The notes under the pieces are model-generated. The model saw only the letters and a list, made by a program, of their open reading frames with translations. It was not told the origin of the DNA and searched no databases. This document shows positions 35,101 to 45,840 of a stretch of 64,000 nt of DNA, one piece after another. Source of the DNA: Craterostigma plantagineum (taxonomy: Eukaryota; Streptophyta; Magnoliopsida; Lamiales; Linderniaceae). Position 1 is the first letter of the stretch; each line of letters opens with the position of its first letter. Both the position numbers and the translations under genes were made by a program. The stretch is taken from NCBI GenBank assembly GCA_027422505.1, contig JAPQWV010000676.1:186001-250000 (forward strand). Direction: 5' to 3'.

Positions 35101-36031
35101 ACTGGTTACAGGAAATAACACGGATCAGATTGAAACTTTCAAGCAAGAGATGATGAGGATGTTTGAAATGACCGATCTCGGACTAATGTCTTATTTTCTT
35201 GGAATGGAGATTAAGCAAGGACAACATGAAGTGTTTATCTGCCAGAAAAAGTATGCCAAAGAAATTCTGAAGAAGTTTCAGATGGAGGAATGCAAATCAA
35301 CAACCACTCCAATGAATCAAAAGGAGAAGCTTAGCAAAGAAGATGGTGCTGGAAAAGTTGATGAAGGATATTTCCGAAGTCTGGTTGGTTGCTTGATGTA
35401 TCTAACAGCGACAAGGCCAGATATCTTAAATGCTGTAAGCATTCTGTCTCGATTCATGCATTGTGCAAGTGAGTTACACCTTAAAGCTGCTAAGAGGGTG
35501 ATTCGCTATGTAAAAGGCACAAGTGATTTTGGTGTCAAGTTCAAAAGGAGCAGAGAATTCAAGCTGGTTGGTTTTTCTGACAGTGATTGGGGAGGTTCCA
35601 TCGATGATATGAGGAGCACTTCAGGTTACTGTTTCAGTCTTGGATCTGGCATTTTCTCATGGAGCTCGAAGAAACAAGAAACTGTAGCTCAATCCACTGC
35701 TGAAGCAGAGTTCATTGCTGCAACAGCTACTGTTAATCAAGCATTATGGTTGAGGAATATTTTGATCGATATCAAGCTGGAGCAAATGGAAACAACAGAA
35801 ATTCTTGTCGATAACCAAGCTGCTATTGCTATATCACACAATCCAGTGTTTCATGGAAAGACTAAGCATTTTAATATCAAGTTATTCTTTCTACGAGAAG
35901 TTCAGAAGCGTGGAGATGTGATTCTTGTCTACTGCAAAACCGAAAATCAAATTGCAGATATTTTTACCAAACCATTGCCAGCTTGCAGGTTTGAGCTTTT
36001 GAGGTCGAGACTTGGTGTTTGCGCCTCCTAA
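32120..36031 (+). CDS. Copia gag-pol polyprotein, intact
   Basis: This 1303-residue polyprotein has no stop or frameshift. Domains in order: a UBN2-type gag (about residues 10-220); two CX2CX4HX4C zinc knuckles (about 257-270 and 278-291); and an aspartic protease with LIDSGC (about 330). Next come a GAG-pre-integrase HHCC-like region (WHKRVGH near 457, CRACHYGK near 495) and an integrase core with D in HTDVVG (about 520), D in SDNGKE (about 583) and E in NGVSERR (about 620). Reverse transcriptase follows, with KARLVVKGYAQ (about 860) and YVDD (about 990). RNase H has STAEAEF (about 1193) and ends in the C-terminal DIFTKPL box. The start is the first ATG after the primer-binding site. Catalytic residues of all enzymes are present, so the copy looks competent; actual mobility is untested. 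Confidence 0.96.
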   Translation: MNFEASSSISSISPPVFDGDNYQVWAVRMEAYMEALDVWDAVVENNEVPALPNNPTVAQIKTHKEKKTQKSKAKACLFAAVSPTIFTRIMTLKSAYEIWNYLKTEYEGDVRIKGMRVLNLIREFELQRMRETESIKEYSNRLLEIANRIRLLGSTFEDSRIVEKILVTVPEKFEASISALENTKDLTQITLAEIISALQAQEQRRAMRQEGVVEGALPARQHENVRNNKKKFFKKKHTGEFPTNNKTGLKKGNYPPCQHCNKKGHPPFKCWRRPDAKCTKCNQLGHEAIICKGKNIQQDEEAKIVDQDEEDQLFVATCFVGCESNESWLIDSGCTNHMTYDKSLFIDLKPTNITKVRIGNGDYISVKGKGTVAIAGYSGTKYIQDVLFVPDIDQNLLSVGQLIKKGFRVIFENGYCLIKDATNQDIFKVKMKGKSFALNPLKDMQSVFSIKEDATQIWHKRVGHYHHKGLLQLKEKELALGVPELSAEISSCRACHYGKQNRKPFLKSAWRATRKLQLIHTDVVGPQRTPSMKGCLYYIAFIDDFTRMCWIFFLKYKSEVAQVFRKFKARVENESGCHIQSIRSDNGKEYTSAEFDKFCDDSGIEHQLTAPYTPQQNGVSERRNRYIMEMTRCMLHEKNLPKQFWAEAANTAVFLQNRLPTNAVKDKTPFEAWYGYKPSLKFLRIFGCLCFTHVPQSKRDKLDKRATPGIFIGYSTVSKAYKIFHPQTGNIVVSRDVHFVEDEEWSWNDEEKIVKPKFPTPCIEDGFENGSVDDIPVRGTRLLSDIYERCNISICEPADYTEAKQDQRWIAAMEEEMSMIEHNKTWLLVDRPQGRKVIGVKWVFRTKLNADGQINKHKARLVVKGYAQIFGVDYSDTFAPVARLDTIRLLLAISAQKGWKVFQLDVKSAFLNGILHEEIYVEQPQGFEKEGERDKVYLLKKALYGLKQAPRAWYSKIDEYLLNLGFVKSLSEATLYVKSRDDDVLIISLYVDDLLVTGNNTDQIETFKQEMMRMFEMTDLGLMSYFLGMEIKQGQHEVFICQKKYAKEILKKFQMEECKSTTTPMNQKEKLSKEDGAGKVDEGYFRSLVGCLMYLTATRPDILNAVSILSRFMHCASELHLKAAKRVIRYVKGTSDFGVKFKRSREFKLVGFSDSDWGGSIDDMRSTSGYCFSLGSGIFSWSSKKQETVAQSTAEAEFIAATATVNQALWLRNILIDIKLEQMETTEILVDNQAAIAISHNPVFHGKTKHFNIKLFFLREVQKRGDVILVYCKTENQIADIFTKPLPACRFELLRSRLGVCAS

Positions 36032-36043
36032 AACAAGGAGGAG

Positions 36044-36226
36044 TGTTAAGTTGTTTTAGGATTGCCACGTCAGTTTCTATACTACGTCAGTTACAGTTTT
36101 TAAAATATATGTTAGTGGGTAGTTTCTTACCTTTTTCTGTAACTTAAGACTGCTGTGAAGTTTTAGTAAAAACAGTTCTGGTTTTTCCTCTTAAAAAATA
36201 TACTTTCCTCACGTCAAAAAGCAACA
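36044..36226 (+). repeat. 3' LTR of the Copia element
   Basis: This 183-bp repeat appears identical to the 5' LTR. It follows the polypurine tract AAACAAGGAGGAG and precedes the second ATGCT target duplication. Confidence 0.95.
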
Positions 36227-36231
36227 ATGCT

Positions 36232-37135
36232 GTCTATTCTGCTCTGAATAGAAGTATAGTAAAATGAGTATCATATTGGGGAGCAAGAGGTCGTTTATGA
36301 ATGTTTTTCAACTTCCCTAAAAAATATGCTTATATATATAGTCCAGCTGCACTTGATAAATTTCAGAAAAAAAAAAAAATAGTGTTACATGTTTTTTTAA
36401 TTAAATAATTCATTAACAGGAGTTGACATATCCAAGTCCCAAACAAAAGACAATGTCAAAGTCGAAACATTTGTTTCTAAATAATGAGTAACGGGGAATT
36501 GCCGTATGTATAACATTACTACTATATGGCCGACGCGTTGTGATACGTAGCACACGTGGCAGCGTTTTCCATGCGCAGCATAGTTTCTTCTTCTTGTGCT
36601 CCCTGCGTAACGACCAACCTCACTCCCCAGAGATTCATTTCGGCTAAAAATATTCACCCACGCCACGGCGAGCGTCCACGTGCATTGTTGAGGTAAATCT
36701 GAACTGCATTAGCTTGGGTGTGAGCATCTCACGAGTCATGTAGGCGTACATCTATTTTGCACCTGCCGATTGCAAGTATGCGAAATTGCATGTTTGTTGC
36801 AGATCGCAAGGCAATGCTGTGAGTGCGGATGCGGCTGAGATGCGTTAGATGATATTTTGCTTGTTTTAGGAAATTTCGTTTCTGTTCTCCGAAAGCGATA
36901 GCTTGTTTTTTTTTTCTTAGGGAAAATTCACGATTCTTCATTTCGGCGTAGGTAAAGAAATTGCTGATCGAAGGATAACTATGCGTTGTTTTCTGAGCCG
37001 TCCTTTAAGATTTTGGTATAGTTGTGTAATTTCTTTAGTTATTACGAATTGTCGACATTTTATGGATCATATGCTGAGAACTGACAAATTGATTGTGGCA
37101 GAATTGAGTTGCTGTCCGCCTCACCAGTACACAGT
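36232..37135. other. Upstream region of the sugar transporter; resumed golgin 3' flank
   Basis: The first part is the original golgin 3' flank displaced by the Copia insertion. GC-richer DNA at about 36,520-36,710 with CACGTGGC and CCACGTGC boxes may be the promoter or leader of the transporter. An ATG at 36981 opens a 12-codon piece (MRCFLSRPLRF) with a donor-like GGTATAG that could splice in frame to the transporter exon at 37135; this alternative N-terminus is unproven. Confidence 0.45.
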
Positions 37136-39860
37136 ATGCGAGGGCGACATTCCGAGACGTCCCTGCACAAGCGTACTTCGTCTAAAGAGTATCTAAATGT
37201 TTTTGATAGAGAAGGAAACATAGGTAGATGGAGATTCCACATCCCGTTTAATTATTGAGCATGTTGTTGTAGTCACTTTACCGGTTTATCTCGTGATATA
37301 GCCGTGGTATAATGCTTCTCTATTGAACTGCTATATATGTGATATAACTTATAAGCATATGGTTCTCCTTGAAATTTAGCTAAGAAGCTGCTACGACTGA
37401 TCCAGCTACTTAAACGATTAGAATTATTTCTGATATGCGTTCGTTGTATAAATTTCAGTACGTTCTTCGTATAAAGATACCGGGAATCCTTCGTGGAAGA
37501 GACCGTTACCACATGTCCTGGTGGCAACCTTATCATCATTTTTGTTCGGTTATCATATGGGGTTCGGTCCACCTCTTTAAAAAGCTTCTTGCTTGACATA
37601 AAAGTTGAACATATTTATCAATTTGCACCTGTTAAAAATTGAATGTGTTCAGGGTTGTTAACGACTCACTCGAAAGTATTTCACTTGATCTAGGCTTCAG
37701 CGGTAATACTCTAGCAGAAGGTGGGTGCTCTGATTATTTTTCAATGCCTTTGATTGCCTTTGACTCAATGACATTCCAGCTGATGAGTCCTCCACATCGA
37801 ACCGTAGGTTTGGTAGTTAGTACGTGTCTAGGAGGTGCATTCATTGGTTCCGTGATCAGTGGATGGATATCTGATGGGCTCGGTCGTAAGAGATCACTCC
37901 AGTTATGTGCCTTGCCAATGTTCTTTGGTGCTTTGATGAGGTGATCTTTCTTATGCTTTCTTTTCTGAAATGATGCCCCTTTTCCCTTGGCATGTTCGAT
38001 ATTCTCATCGTATGCTTCTTAACGTTAACTTTTAGTGCCTTGACAAGTAATCTGGAAGGTATGCTTCTGGGAAGATTGTTAGTTGGAACCGGAATGGGTC
38101 TTGGTCCGCCTGTTGCTACTCTTTACGTGTCAGAGGTTTGATCTCCTGGCTCCTCTGCTCGATTACGAATTTAGGTTAAGACCATTGGATTTTTTTTTTC
38201 CTCTTTTGTTCAGGTTTCACCAGCTTTTGTGAGGGGCACTTATGGAAGCTTCACCCAAATTGCAACGTGCCTTGGACTTATGGTAGCTCTATTCATCGGG
38301 ATCCCAGCCAAGACAACCGTTGGCTGGTGAGGATTAGTTACATGCAAATATGATAATTCGACGAAGGACGAGTTCAAAGCATAAGTCACACATTCACTGG
38401 TTTTGCAGGTGGAGAGTTTGCTTTTGGGTAGCTGCTATGCCTGCTGCATTACTAGCTTTCTTCATGGAGTTCTCTGCTGAGTCTCCTCAGTGGCTTTACA
38501 AGGTGTTGCAATCACTCTGCTTCATCACTCATTTCACCCCGTCATTTATTTTGTATGTGTTGACATCATTGAACTTCTTTCGATTTGACTGACCAGAGAG
38601 GAAAAACTTCTGAAACGGAAAGGGTGCTCGAGAAGCTTTTCGGAACACCACACGTCAAGCCAACCATGGCAGAATATTCGAAATCTGATAAGGGGGACGA
38701 CATGGGTGCCGTTAAGTTTACAGAATTGCTCTGCGGGCGTCATTTTAGAAGTAGATATCCGTACTTTGGGCTTTAGAATATCCATTATCGTCATTATTAG
38801 TCGCCCCGGCTGGCGTATAGCTGATTTTTGTTTTTCTTAATCTGTTGCTGGATATTTTGGCAGTGGTCTTCACTGGGACTGGCCTATTTGCTTTCCAGCA
38901 GTTATCGGGCATCAATGCTGTTTTCTATTTCTCTTCAGCCGTGTTCAAGGGAGCTGGCGTACCTTCAGACATTGGAAACATATGTGTGGGATTAGTCAAC
39001 ATATCAGGTAGTACTGAAATGCCTACGTTTTTAGCATCGACCGCGATACTTCTTCCCACTCACTCTGCCTATTTGCCCTCAAACTTTTTTCCAGGATCAA
39101 TCATAGCTACTATCCTAATGGATAGACTTGGAAGAAAACTGCTACTTTCTTGGAGTTTCTTCAGCATGGCAAGTCCATGGCTGCATTATGGCCGTTTTTT
39201 TATCGATCACTTATCCAAAAATTCACAGTTTCGATAAAGCTTTCTTTTTTACTCGGATATACACATCCAGGCAATGGCAATGGGTATGCAAGTGATAGCT
39301 GCTACTGAATATATCACGGGTTCTGGAAAATTGTATCTATCTGTCGGTGGCACGCTACTGTGAGTAAACATGCTATGCCTCTTGTGAAAGCTTATAACTC
39401 GCAGTTTCTTGACAAATCCATTTAAGGTACAACATCTCCCTCTCCTTTTATTACAGCGTAGTCTTAACATTTTCGTTGGGCGCTGGGCCAGTTCCTGGTC
39501 TTCTTGTGTCCGAAATATTCCCAAGCCGTATTCGAGCCAAGGCAATGGCTCTCTGCTTGTCCGTGCATTGGGTATTATAATACTCTCTACTTTGCTTGCT
39601 ATATTTTGAAGAACTTGAAAATGGCATCATCAATTCAAATGAGTGTTTGATCTCTGTTTGTTTTTAATTACAATAATTAGGTGATCAACTTCTTCGTGGG
39701 ACTGTTATTTCTTCGCCTGCTCGAATTGTTAGGTCCAAAGGTTGTATACGCAATGTTCGGGTCATTCTGCTTGATGGCCGTGGCCTTCGTTCAGAAGAAC
39801 GTCGTCGAAACCAAAGGAAAATCTTTGCAGGAGATAGAAATGGCATTTCTTCCCAGCTGA
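37136..39860 (+). CDS. Plastidic glucose transporter-like MFS sugar porter
   Basis: This is an MFS sugar transporter of the plastidic glucose transporter (pGlcT) branch, predicted to export glucose or maltose-derived sugar across the inner envelope. Exons 37136-37223 (MRGRHSETSLHKRTSSKEYL), 37459-37561 (NPSWKRPLPHVLVATLSSFL) and 37653-37720 (SLDLGFSGNTLAEG) join in phase. The next, at 37808-37940, has GLVVSTCLGGAFIGSVISGW and DGLGRKR. Later exons give LLVGTGMGLGPPVATLYVSE, ESPQWLYK, FAFQQLSGINAVFYFSS and MDRLGRKLLL. They close with GPVPGLLVSEIFPSRIRAKA and VVETKGKSLQEIEMAFLPS. Sugar-porter signatures GRK(R/L), PESPQWL-like, QQLSGIN and PSRIRA are all present. One intron after FFSM starts GC (GC-AG). 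The start at 37136 is the best guess. Plastid targeting cannot be judged from this short N-terminus. No disabling change was seen. Confidence 0.9.
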
Positions 39861-41229
39861 TCGAATATATGTATCCCATGTTTTAACCATTCAATAAGAC
39901 GAAGAAGCAGAAAGAAATCAAGGTCGTCGTTTGTTTCATTTTTTTTCCCAATTATTGCATTTTATTCATTTGTTATCGGACAATATAACATTCTCACACA
40001 ACGTTAATGTATCAAATTAATTTCAATCCCAGAGTGAATTTGAATCTCGATGTCAATTTGGGACGACTTCGACTTTTATGTGTGGCCTATATGGTAATGT
40101 CGCTAGCAAGTAGTGCAAGTGCATTGAAATATATTTTCAAATCCCACTTCAAGAAGATATAAATATTATATTTGAAGATGGCGATTTTTTAATTCAAGAA
40201 GGGATGGAATGGACAAATAGACAACTAACTAACCATGTACTGACAATTAATAACGAGAGGTTAAAGCCCTTTTCAAAAGCAATATGAGGACAAGATATTT
40301 CTTGTTTAATTGGGATCGACCATTTGATGACTTTGTTGACCTTTCATACCCCACTATTTCTCACCTACTCCCACCCTCAGATGAGCTTTGGAGAATTTTT
40401 TTGAAAAAAAAAAAATAAAAACTTTCTTTTGCGAGTGGAAAACAAGTGGACTATACCAATAAAGTAGATTAATAAAGCAAAGAAAATAACCCCCGAAAAA
40501 AATAAAAACAAAAGCATCACTAATAATAAAAGGGTCCCTCTAATTTAAATTTGTGTACGATCATTCGGATGAGGACGTACTATATTATATATGTCGACCC
40601 ATAAAATTACAAAATATGTAGGTAGCTATCAGTTGATGAGACAATCGCATCTTTGTTTGTGCGCTTTAAACATGAAATATGTAATTATAAGATAACGAAA
40701 GGGGATCCTACCACTAATAAATTTCTTTATTATTTATCTGTTTTATCTGTCCATTTGTAGTTGGTTAGGGTAGAAGACTTCATAAATAATATATATTCCT
40801 CTGGCGTTAATTAATCAATATACATTCGATTAGTGACAGGTCATTCTCATCTATGCATTTTCATTCAGTAATTTAAATTATTGAATATAGTGATCTAATT
40901 AGGTTATATTCACTTGAATGTATTAAAAAAAGGGTACCACGACTCTTACACCACCATACATTCAAAGGATATGTATGCGTTTGTAAGTTCTTTAATAGAT
41001 ATCATTGCATAAACCCTGATACAAACCAATAAGATTATGTTTAATAATGTAAGACAAAATGCACATAGTTTAGAAAGTTGTGACGCTGTCTATGAATTTG
41101 CTGCATCAGATCAGTCACAACCCTTCAAATTTGTTCTGGAAAATGACTGCTTCAGATGTTGCATAAGCATATATATACAAATTAATCCACATAATATATA
41201 TAAATATTTATTAATATACTTATTTAAGA
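39861..41229. other. Intergenic 3' flanks of the transporter and bHLH genes
   Basis: AT-rich sequence between two convergent genes. I see no conserved frame, no RNA gene and no clear repeat. A short A-rich stretch lies at 40,400-40,520. Confidence 0.5.
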
Positions 41230-43270
41230 TCAAAAGCCACCACCGAGGGGCGGCTGAGCCCAGTAATCTGCCCCGTTATCGCTCGACGCCACGTTTTGGG
41301 TGCACGAAATTGGAACTAAGCAAAGCCCTCGACTTCTTAGGTCCTTCGCTGATACGCCATTTTCGTGCGAATTTTCCGCCTGCTTGATTATTAAAAAAAA
41401 TATTTAAAAACATATACTAAAGAATAATCCTATAGCATAGTTATATTCTCATATCATTCGATCTGATCTTGTAAGAATCTTTAGTTGTGTTTAATTAGCG
41501 TTTTTTCATAAAGCTGAAATTATGCCATGCCCGTAAAAAAATTGGAAAACTGCTTTTGTCCTAATTAAATATGCTTCATTAGCACATACTTTATAGAAAT
41601 CGAAACCCTATCTCTAATAGTAATGGCTGATAGAGATCCAATAAAGCAAATGCTATATATAAACATACTTTTATTACCTGGCTATGTGCTTCGTGAAACA
41701 TGCTACTCCTTTCTTGAACCTATAAATACGCTCTTGGTTAATATAGGTACATATAGTTATAAGATGCATATGATGTAATACATTATAAATGTAATAGTGC
41801 ATGGGAAAAATGCAAGGGCATATCTATATATATATTAAGATATGAGCGAGTATGTGATATGTATGTAGATATGTATTATGTTTTTTTACAGAATGTTGGT
41901 GGCGATGAATTGTGCGTCCTGCAGATCCATTACGCATGTAAGGAGAACTTAGTGCCTGCTGCATTGAATTACTAAATTAATAAAAATTCTTATAACATAT
42001 GATTCATTCAATCATCTTCACAAACAAAGAAAATATATAGTTACATATTATTACCTCAATTTGACCTTGAAGGAATCCAATGTGGCCAATGGCTTCTGAC
42101 AATACAGAGGCCGTATCAGTCTGCAAAAAGAGAAAATTATTATTCCATATAACACACCTGAATGATAAGTAATACCTAAGTTTCCATTTTCTTTTTGTGT
42201 TGTTTATTATTTTCACGATAACAAGTACCTCGATAAAAAGAATTTTATCAACTGTTCAAATCAACGTTTAAGTAGCGAATTAATACGCAGAAGGAATTCT
42301 TACAACAGTTTTACCTTTCCAAATGGTGAAACTAACTGGTGAAGAGCAGTTATTCTATCCCCCAGTTTTTCCTTTCTCACCTGCGTAGTGAATTAAAAAA
42401 AATGTAACTAAATAAGACATACGACGAAAATCGATATACATGTGAGCGTGCGCGCGTGTATGAATCTCTCAAAAGGATGCAGAAAATAATATGTGCTCAT
42501 TTATATAGGATACGATAAAATGATTAGATTATTCATCACTGACCTTCATAGCTGGCTGATGTGTTGAAGACTGTTGAACCCTAGCCTTCTTATTCGAAAC
42601 CCCACCATTATTATCAGTCGTGTCTTTGCACTTTTTAAAAGGATCACGACGAACACGCACATATATAGAGTTAGTTCTACTAAGTGCTTAAACATGTAAT
42701 GATAATATCCTTACACACACATAGACATACCTCGGCAGATGAGCGATCTTGATTATTATGATTATTATCATTACTTGATCTCCTTCCATGATTATTACAA
42801 GGTATTAGCTGCTTGTTGTTGTTTTGAACGCCAGGAGAGAAGCTCATCAATACGCTGCTACAGTTATTGCTCAAGCTAGTGATGCAAGAAGTCGATGGAG
42901 AAGAAACTAATAATGGAGGCCAGCAATAGGCAGCAGCAGAAGAAGAAGAAGAAGAAGATGACGACGATGATCTGTTGTTGTAATGATCTTCTGCTGCATG
43001 GTTGTGGCTGTAATGAAGTAGGTTATTAATTATACTACCTTCTTGCTTCACACGACCATCATGATGATCCCAGGCGCAAGGATTATTATTACTGTTATTC
43101 ATCTTCTTATTATCAAGCTGGTGAAAAAGGCTCGATGATGATTCCATCAACCTTTCTTCTTCTCCTTCGTCTCCTACTCCTCCTCCACCTGATCCACCGT
43201 GACCACCGCCTCTGAATATGTTTTCAACATCGAATCAATATTAATTGTAGAGAAACCAAAGTGATAAAAG

Positions 43271-43337
<67 letters not shown>

Positions 43338-43514
43338 CAGAAGAAGCTGGCTCCAAGACCTAACTGGGAAATCTTGGTTAGGATTATGATGATGGTGGTG
43401 ATCGATGGGAGAAGGGTTTGATGAGGCGCCGATATTCACAAACTGTGAAGAAGAAGAAAGCTGATGAGGAAACATGCTATTGATGCTCCACCAATTAGGG
43501 TTTCCAGACATCAT
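41230..43514 (-). CDS. bHLH transcription factor, bHLH68/bHLH110-like
   Basis: This is a plant bHLH factor of the subgroup with a non-canonical, shortened basic region. Exon 1 runs from ATG 43514 ([20 protein letters not shown], ending SWSQLL). Exon 2 (about 42732-43212) is Gly-, Ser-, His- and Asn-rich ([20 protein letters not shown] then [12 protein letters not shown], ending NNQDRSSAE). Then come [36 protein letters not shown] with GK, and [20 protein letters not shown] (helix-loop-helix). [20 protein letters not shown] follows. The last exon, 41230-41379, encodes [20 protein letters not shown] and [10 protein letters not shown], ending [25 protein letters not shown] and the ADYWAP-like end are subgroup markers. 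The basic region lacks the usual H-E-R triad, so DNA binding may be altered (family inference). Intron 1 holds a long GA repeat. A GA tract also lies in the leader. Confidence 0.92.
43275..43334. repeat. (GA)30 microsatellite in bHLH intron 1
   Basis: A perfect 60-bp GA/CT dinucleotide run lies inside the first intron, starting about 16 bases after the exon 1 donor. On the sense strand it reads as a CT-rich run. A shorter GA tract (43599-43618) lies in the 5' leader. Confidence 0.95.
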
Positions 43515-45195
43515 CTGTGTGTTTATGGCTAAAAATCGAAGGCTTCAACTGTGTTGATAGAAATGTATGATGACCCTTGAAATATAACACACACACGCAG
43601 AGAGAGAGAGAGAGAGAGATCAACTTTTCTTTGCCTTTCTCTTTAAATTGATTTTTTCTTTCTTTGAGCATGAAAACAAGCAAGGCATAGCCGAGCCCTA
43701 CGAAGGGTTTGTATAAGGGTTATAGTTTGTTGTTGAGTTTTTTTGCTTTATTAAAGAGAAGTAAAGAAGAATTGTAGATAACTACATATACGATGTGTCT
43801 ATGTTAAATGTAGAGAGTATTTTATGCTTGTGGGCTAAGTCAGAAGCCTTTATATTTTGGTTTTTTTCTCCCATCTTTAGATTAAACAATAAAAAGGTTA
43901 ATTTATTTCAAATTGTTCCATTTATTCTTGCCTTTAGTTAGCTTTATTGTAAAGTGTGGGACAGTGGGAAAAAAAAAGCTGTGATGGTGTGTGTTTCCAG
44001 GCTGAAACTTAATTATCGATATATATCCTTTTGGAGCTCATAAATTCCTTGAATTCGGGTGATGATTAATTATTTAATCAAAGATCAATTAATCAAGAAC
44101 CAACATAACCATCTTATAACTTCAAACGCGTTCCCTTAATGAAAAAATAAAGTATTCTGGGAATGCTTTAAGCACGACATTTGATGTTAGAAAAAGACAA
44201 ACTCTCTAACTTATGAAAAATCATTACACTAATCCCTAAATCAAAAAATGGAGCGTGGGGGTCTTTTACATAATAATAATAATACTCGATGATACTCCAC
44301 AAATCACAATAACGATGATTACTTAGTAATGATGTAACTCTGAGGTCATTGTAGGGGAAGTTCAACGTTTCGTATCATAGTATAACCGTCTTTAAAGGAT
44401 TCTCTTACAATCAAAGCATATGAAAGTATTATTCCATTGTGAGTGCTTTAGAAACTTACCAAAAAAAAATTAACCGAAATAATACTCTTCTGGGCTGAGC
44501 CATGTCCTGCCCAATCACTATATTGAAGGTTTCTTGAGCTTTGGGCCTATGGCACATAAAGCATTGATTTCAATATCATGCGTCAAAACAAATACTTGCT
44601 ACTTAAAAAACTTTCAAGTGATAATTATAAATAATGCCAATTTTCAGTATACAAAATTGGCTTTTCCTCCATTATGCAAAGTGCAAACACAGCAAGCTAT
44701 CATTATAAAATTCGCCATCAAATCATGTAATCCCACGGCCTCTTCTTTTGTTTTTACATGAGTTTTGTAGAAAAAAATTAAAAATAACAAAAGAAAGAAA
44801 TGTTACTTTCTTAAGCTTTAATCATAGCCGTTGACCATGGTCAACCAACAACTAGCTAGCTAAGACTCTCCATTGATCTTTTCATCTCCGCCGTTGGATT
44901 AGAATCGCACGCTTGTGTTCCATATTCTTCACCAACAGCAGATTAAATGATGAAAAGTAACAGTCTGTGTTTGTGTGTGTGTGTGTGAAAGCAAAACTTA
45001 GAAATGTAAGGAAGAAGAGACAGGGAAAAGTACAACAGTGTTTTTGTCTCGATCTTAATTATGTGTTGGGACTATTTCGTACTTCTGCTCTTGTCTGATT
45101 ATAATATTTATTTAAAAAAACTCAATATTTACCATGTCAGAAATTTTACAAAGATTTAATTTTTACCAATTTTTATGCTGTACCTTCCTGTGTTG
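43515..45195. other. bHLH promoter and AT-rich intergenic DNA
   Basis: The leader and promoter of the bHLH gene occupy the first few hundred bases. A (GT)n run lies near 44,970-44,987. A W-box-like pair, TTGACCATGGTCAA, forms a 14-bp palindrome at 44,831-44,844. No gene is recognised. Confidence 0.5.
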
Positions 45196-45440
45196 TATGG
45201 CGTACCATAACATTTTGATATAGAGTACCCCAAATGTGTTGGTACGGCGTACCTATGTTTTAAATAGGGCGTACCTAAATGTGCTAATACGGCGTACCAT
45301 TTTCTATTATATAGAGTACCCAAATGTGTTGATATAGGGTACCCGAATGTGTATGTGTACCTGCGGCGGATCGGGTACCTATCTGCAATAAAATTATTCT
45401 ATTAGGTACCCACTTATAAAAAAACTTGATCGGGTACTAA
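45196..45440. repeat. Degenerate tandem repeat built on GTACC motifs
   Basis: Over about 245 bp the motif GGCGTACC, or its variants AGAGTACCC and GGGTACCC, recurs at least nine times. It is separated by spacers such as AAATGTGTTGATAT, AAATGTGTTGGTAC and AAATGTGCTAATAC. The unit is about 22-27 bp and is imperfect. Several units contain the palindrome GGTACC or GGGTACCC. The region sits in AT-rich DNA with no open frame. I do not recognise it as a known element. Confidence 0.7.
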
Positions 45441-45840
45441 ATTACAAGTTTTTTTTTACAGAGTGGATATTTATGTGTAAAGACCGGTTTATTTGGGGTT
45501 TATTCTTTAGGTTTTCATACGTGGCAATTTGTATTTGATGTCTTTGCCATTGAGAACTCAAAATAAAAACATCTATACATACGTTTTTTACTTGATCATG
45601 TTACAAGATATTATCAATAAGATTATAATTTATTTCCTGAAGTTTGTTTTGATTTATTTTTGGGTGATTGTAAAATTTATCACAGAACCATCATTATCAT
45701 ATGCAGAGGATGTTTGTCTCTGCCTATTCGAGAATCTCACGAAATCTTATTAACAGCTAGCTTTTCATACATATATACTGCCGATTTTAGTTTCCGTATA
45801 AATTAATTTATTTTATGATTATTCTCTTACTAACATAATA

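Larger units (their letters stand above)
31872..36231 (+). mobile_element. Full-length Ty1/Copia LTR retrotransposon with target duplication
   Basis: The element runs from 31877 to 36226 (4350 bp). It is flanked by the 5-bp duplication ATGCT (31872-31876 and 36227-36231). Both LTRs are 183 bp and read as identical, with TG...CA ends (TGTTAAG...GCAACA). The primer-binding site follows the left LTR, and a purine tract (AAACAAGGAGGAG, 36031-36043) precedes the right LTR. A single uninterrupted gag-pol frame of 1303 codons fills the interior. Gene order is gag, protease, integrase, reverse transcriptase, RNase H, which defines Copia. All parts expected for an autonomous copy are present, and identical LTRs imply a recent insertion. 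It lies just downstream of the golgin stop and in the same direction. Confidence 0.97.

Noticed and set aside
41037..41387. Plus-strand frame of 116 codons
   Set aside because: Overlaps the antisense of the bHLH last exon, which carries the subgroup marker [10 protein letters not shown].
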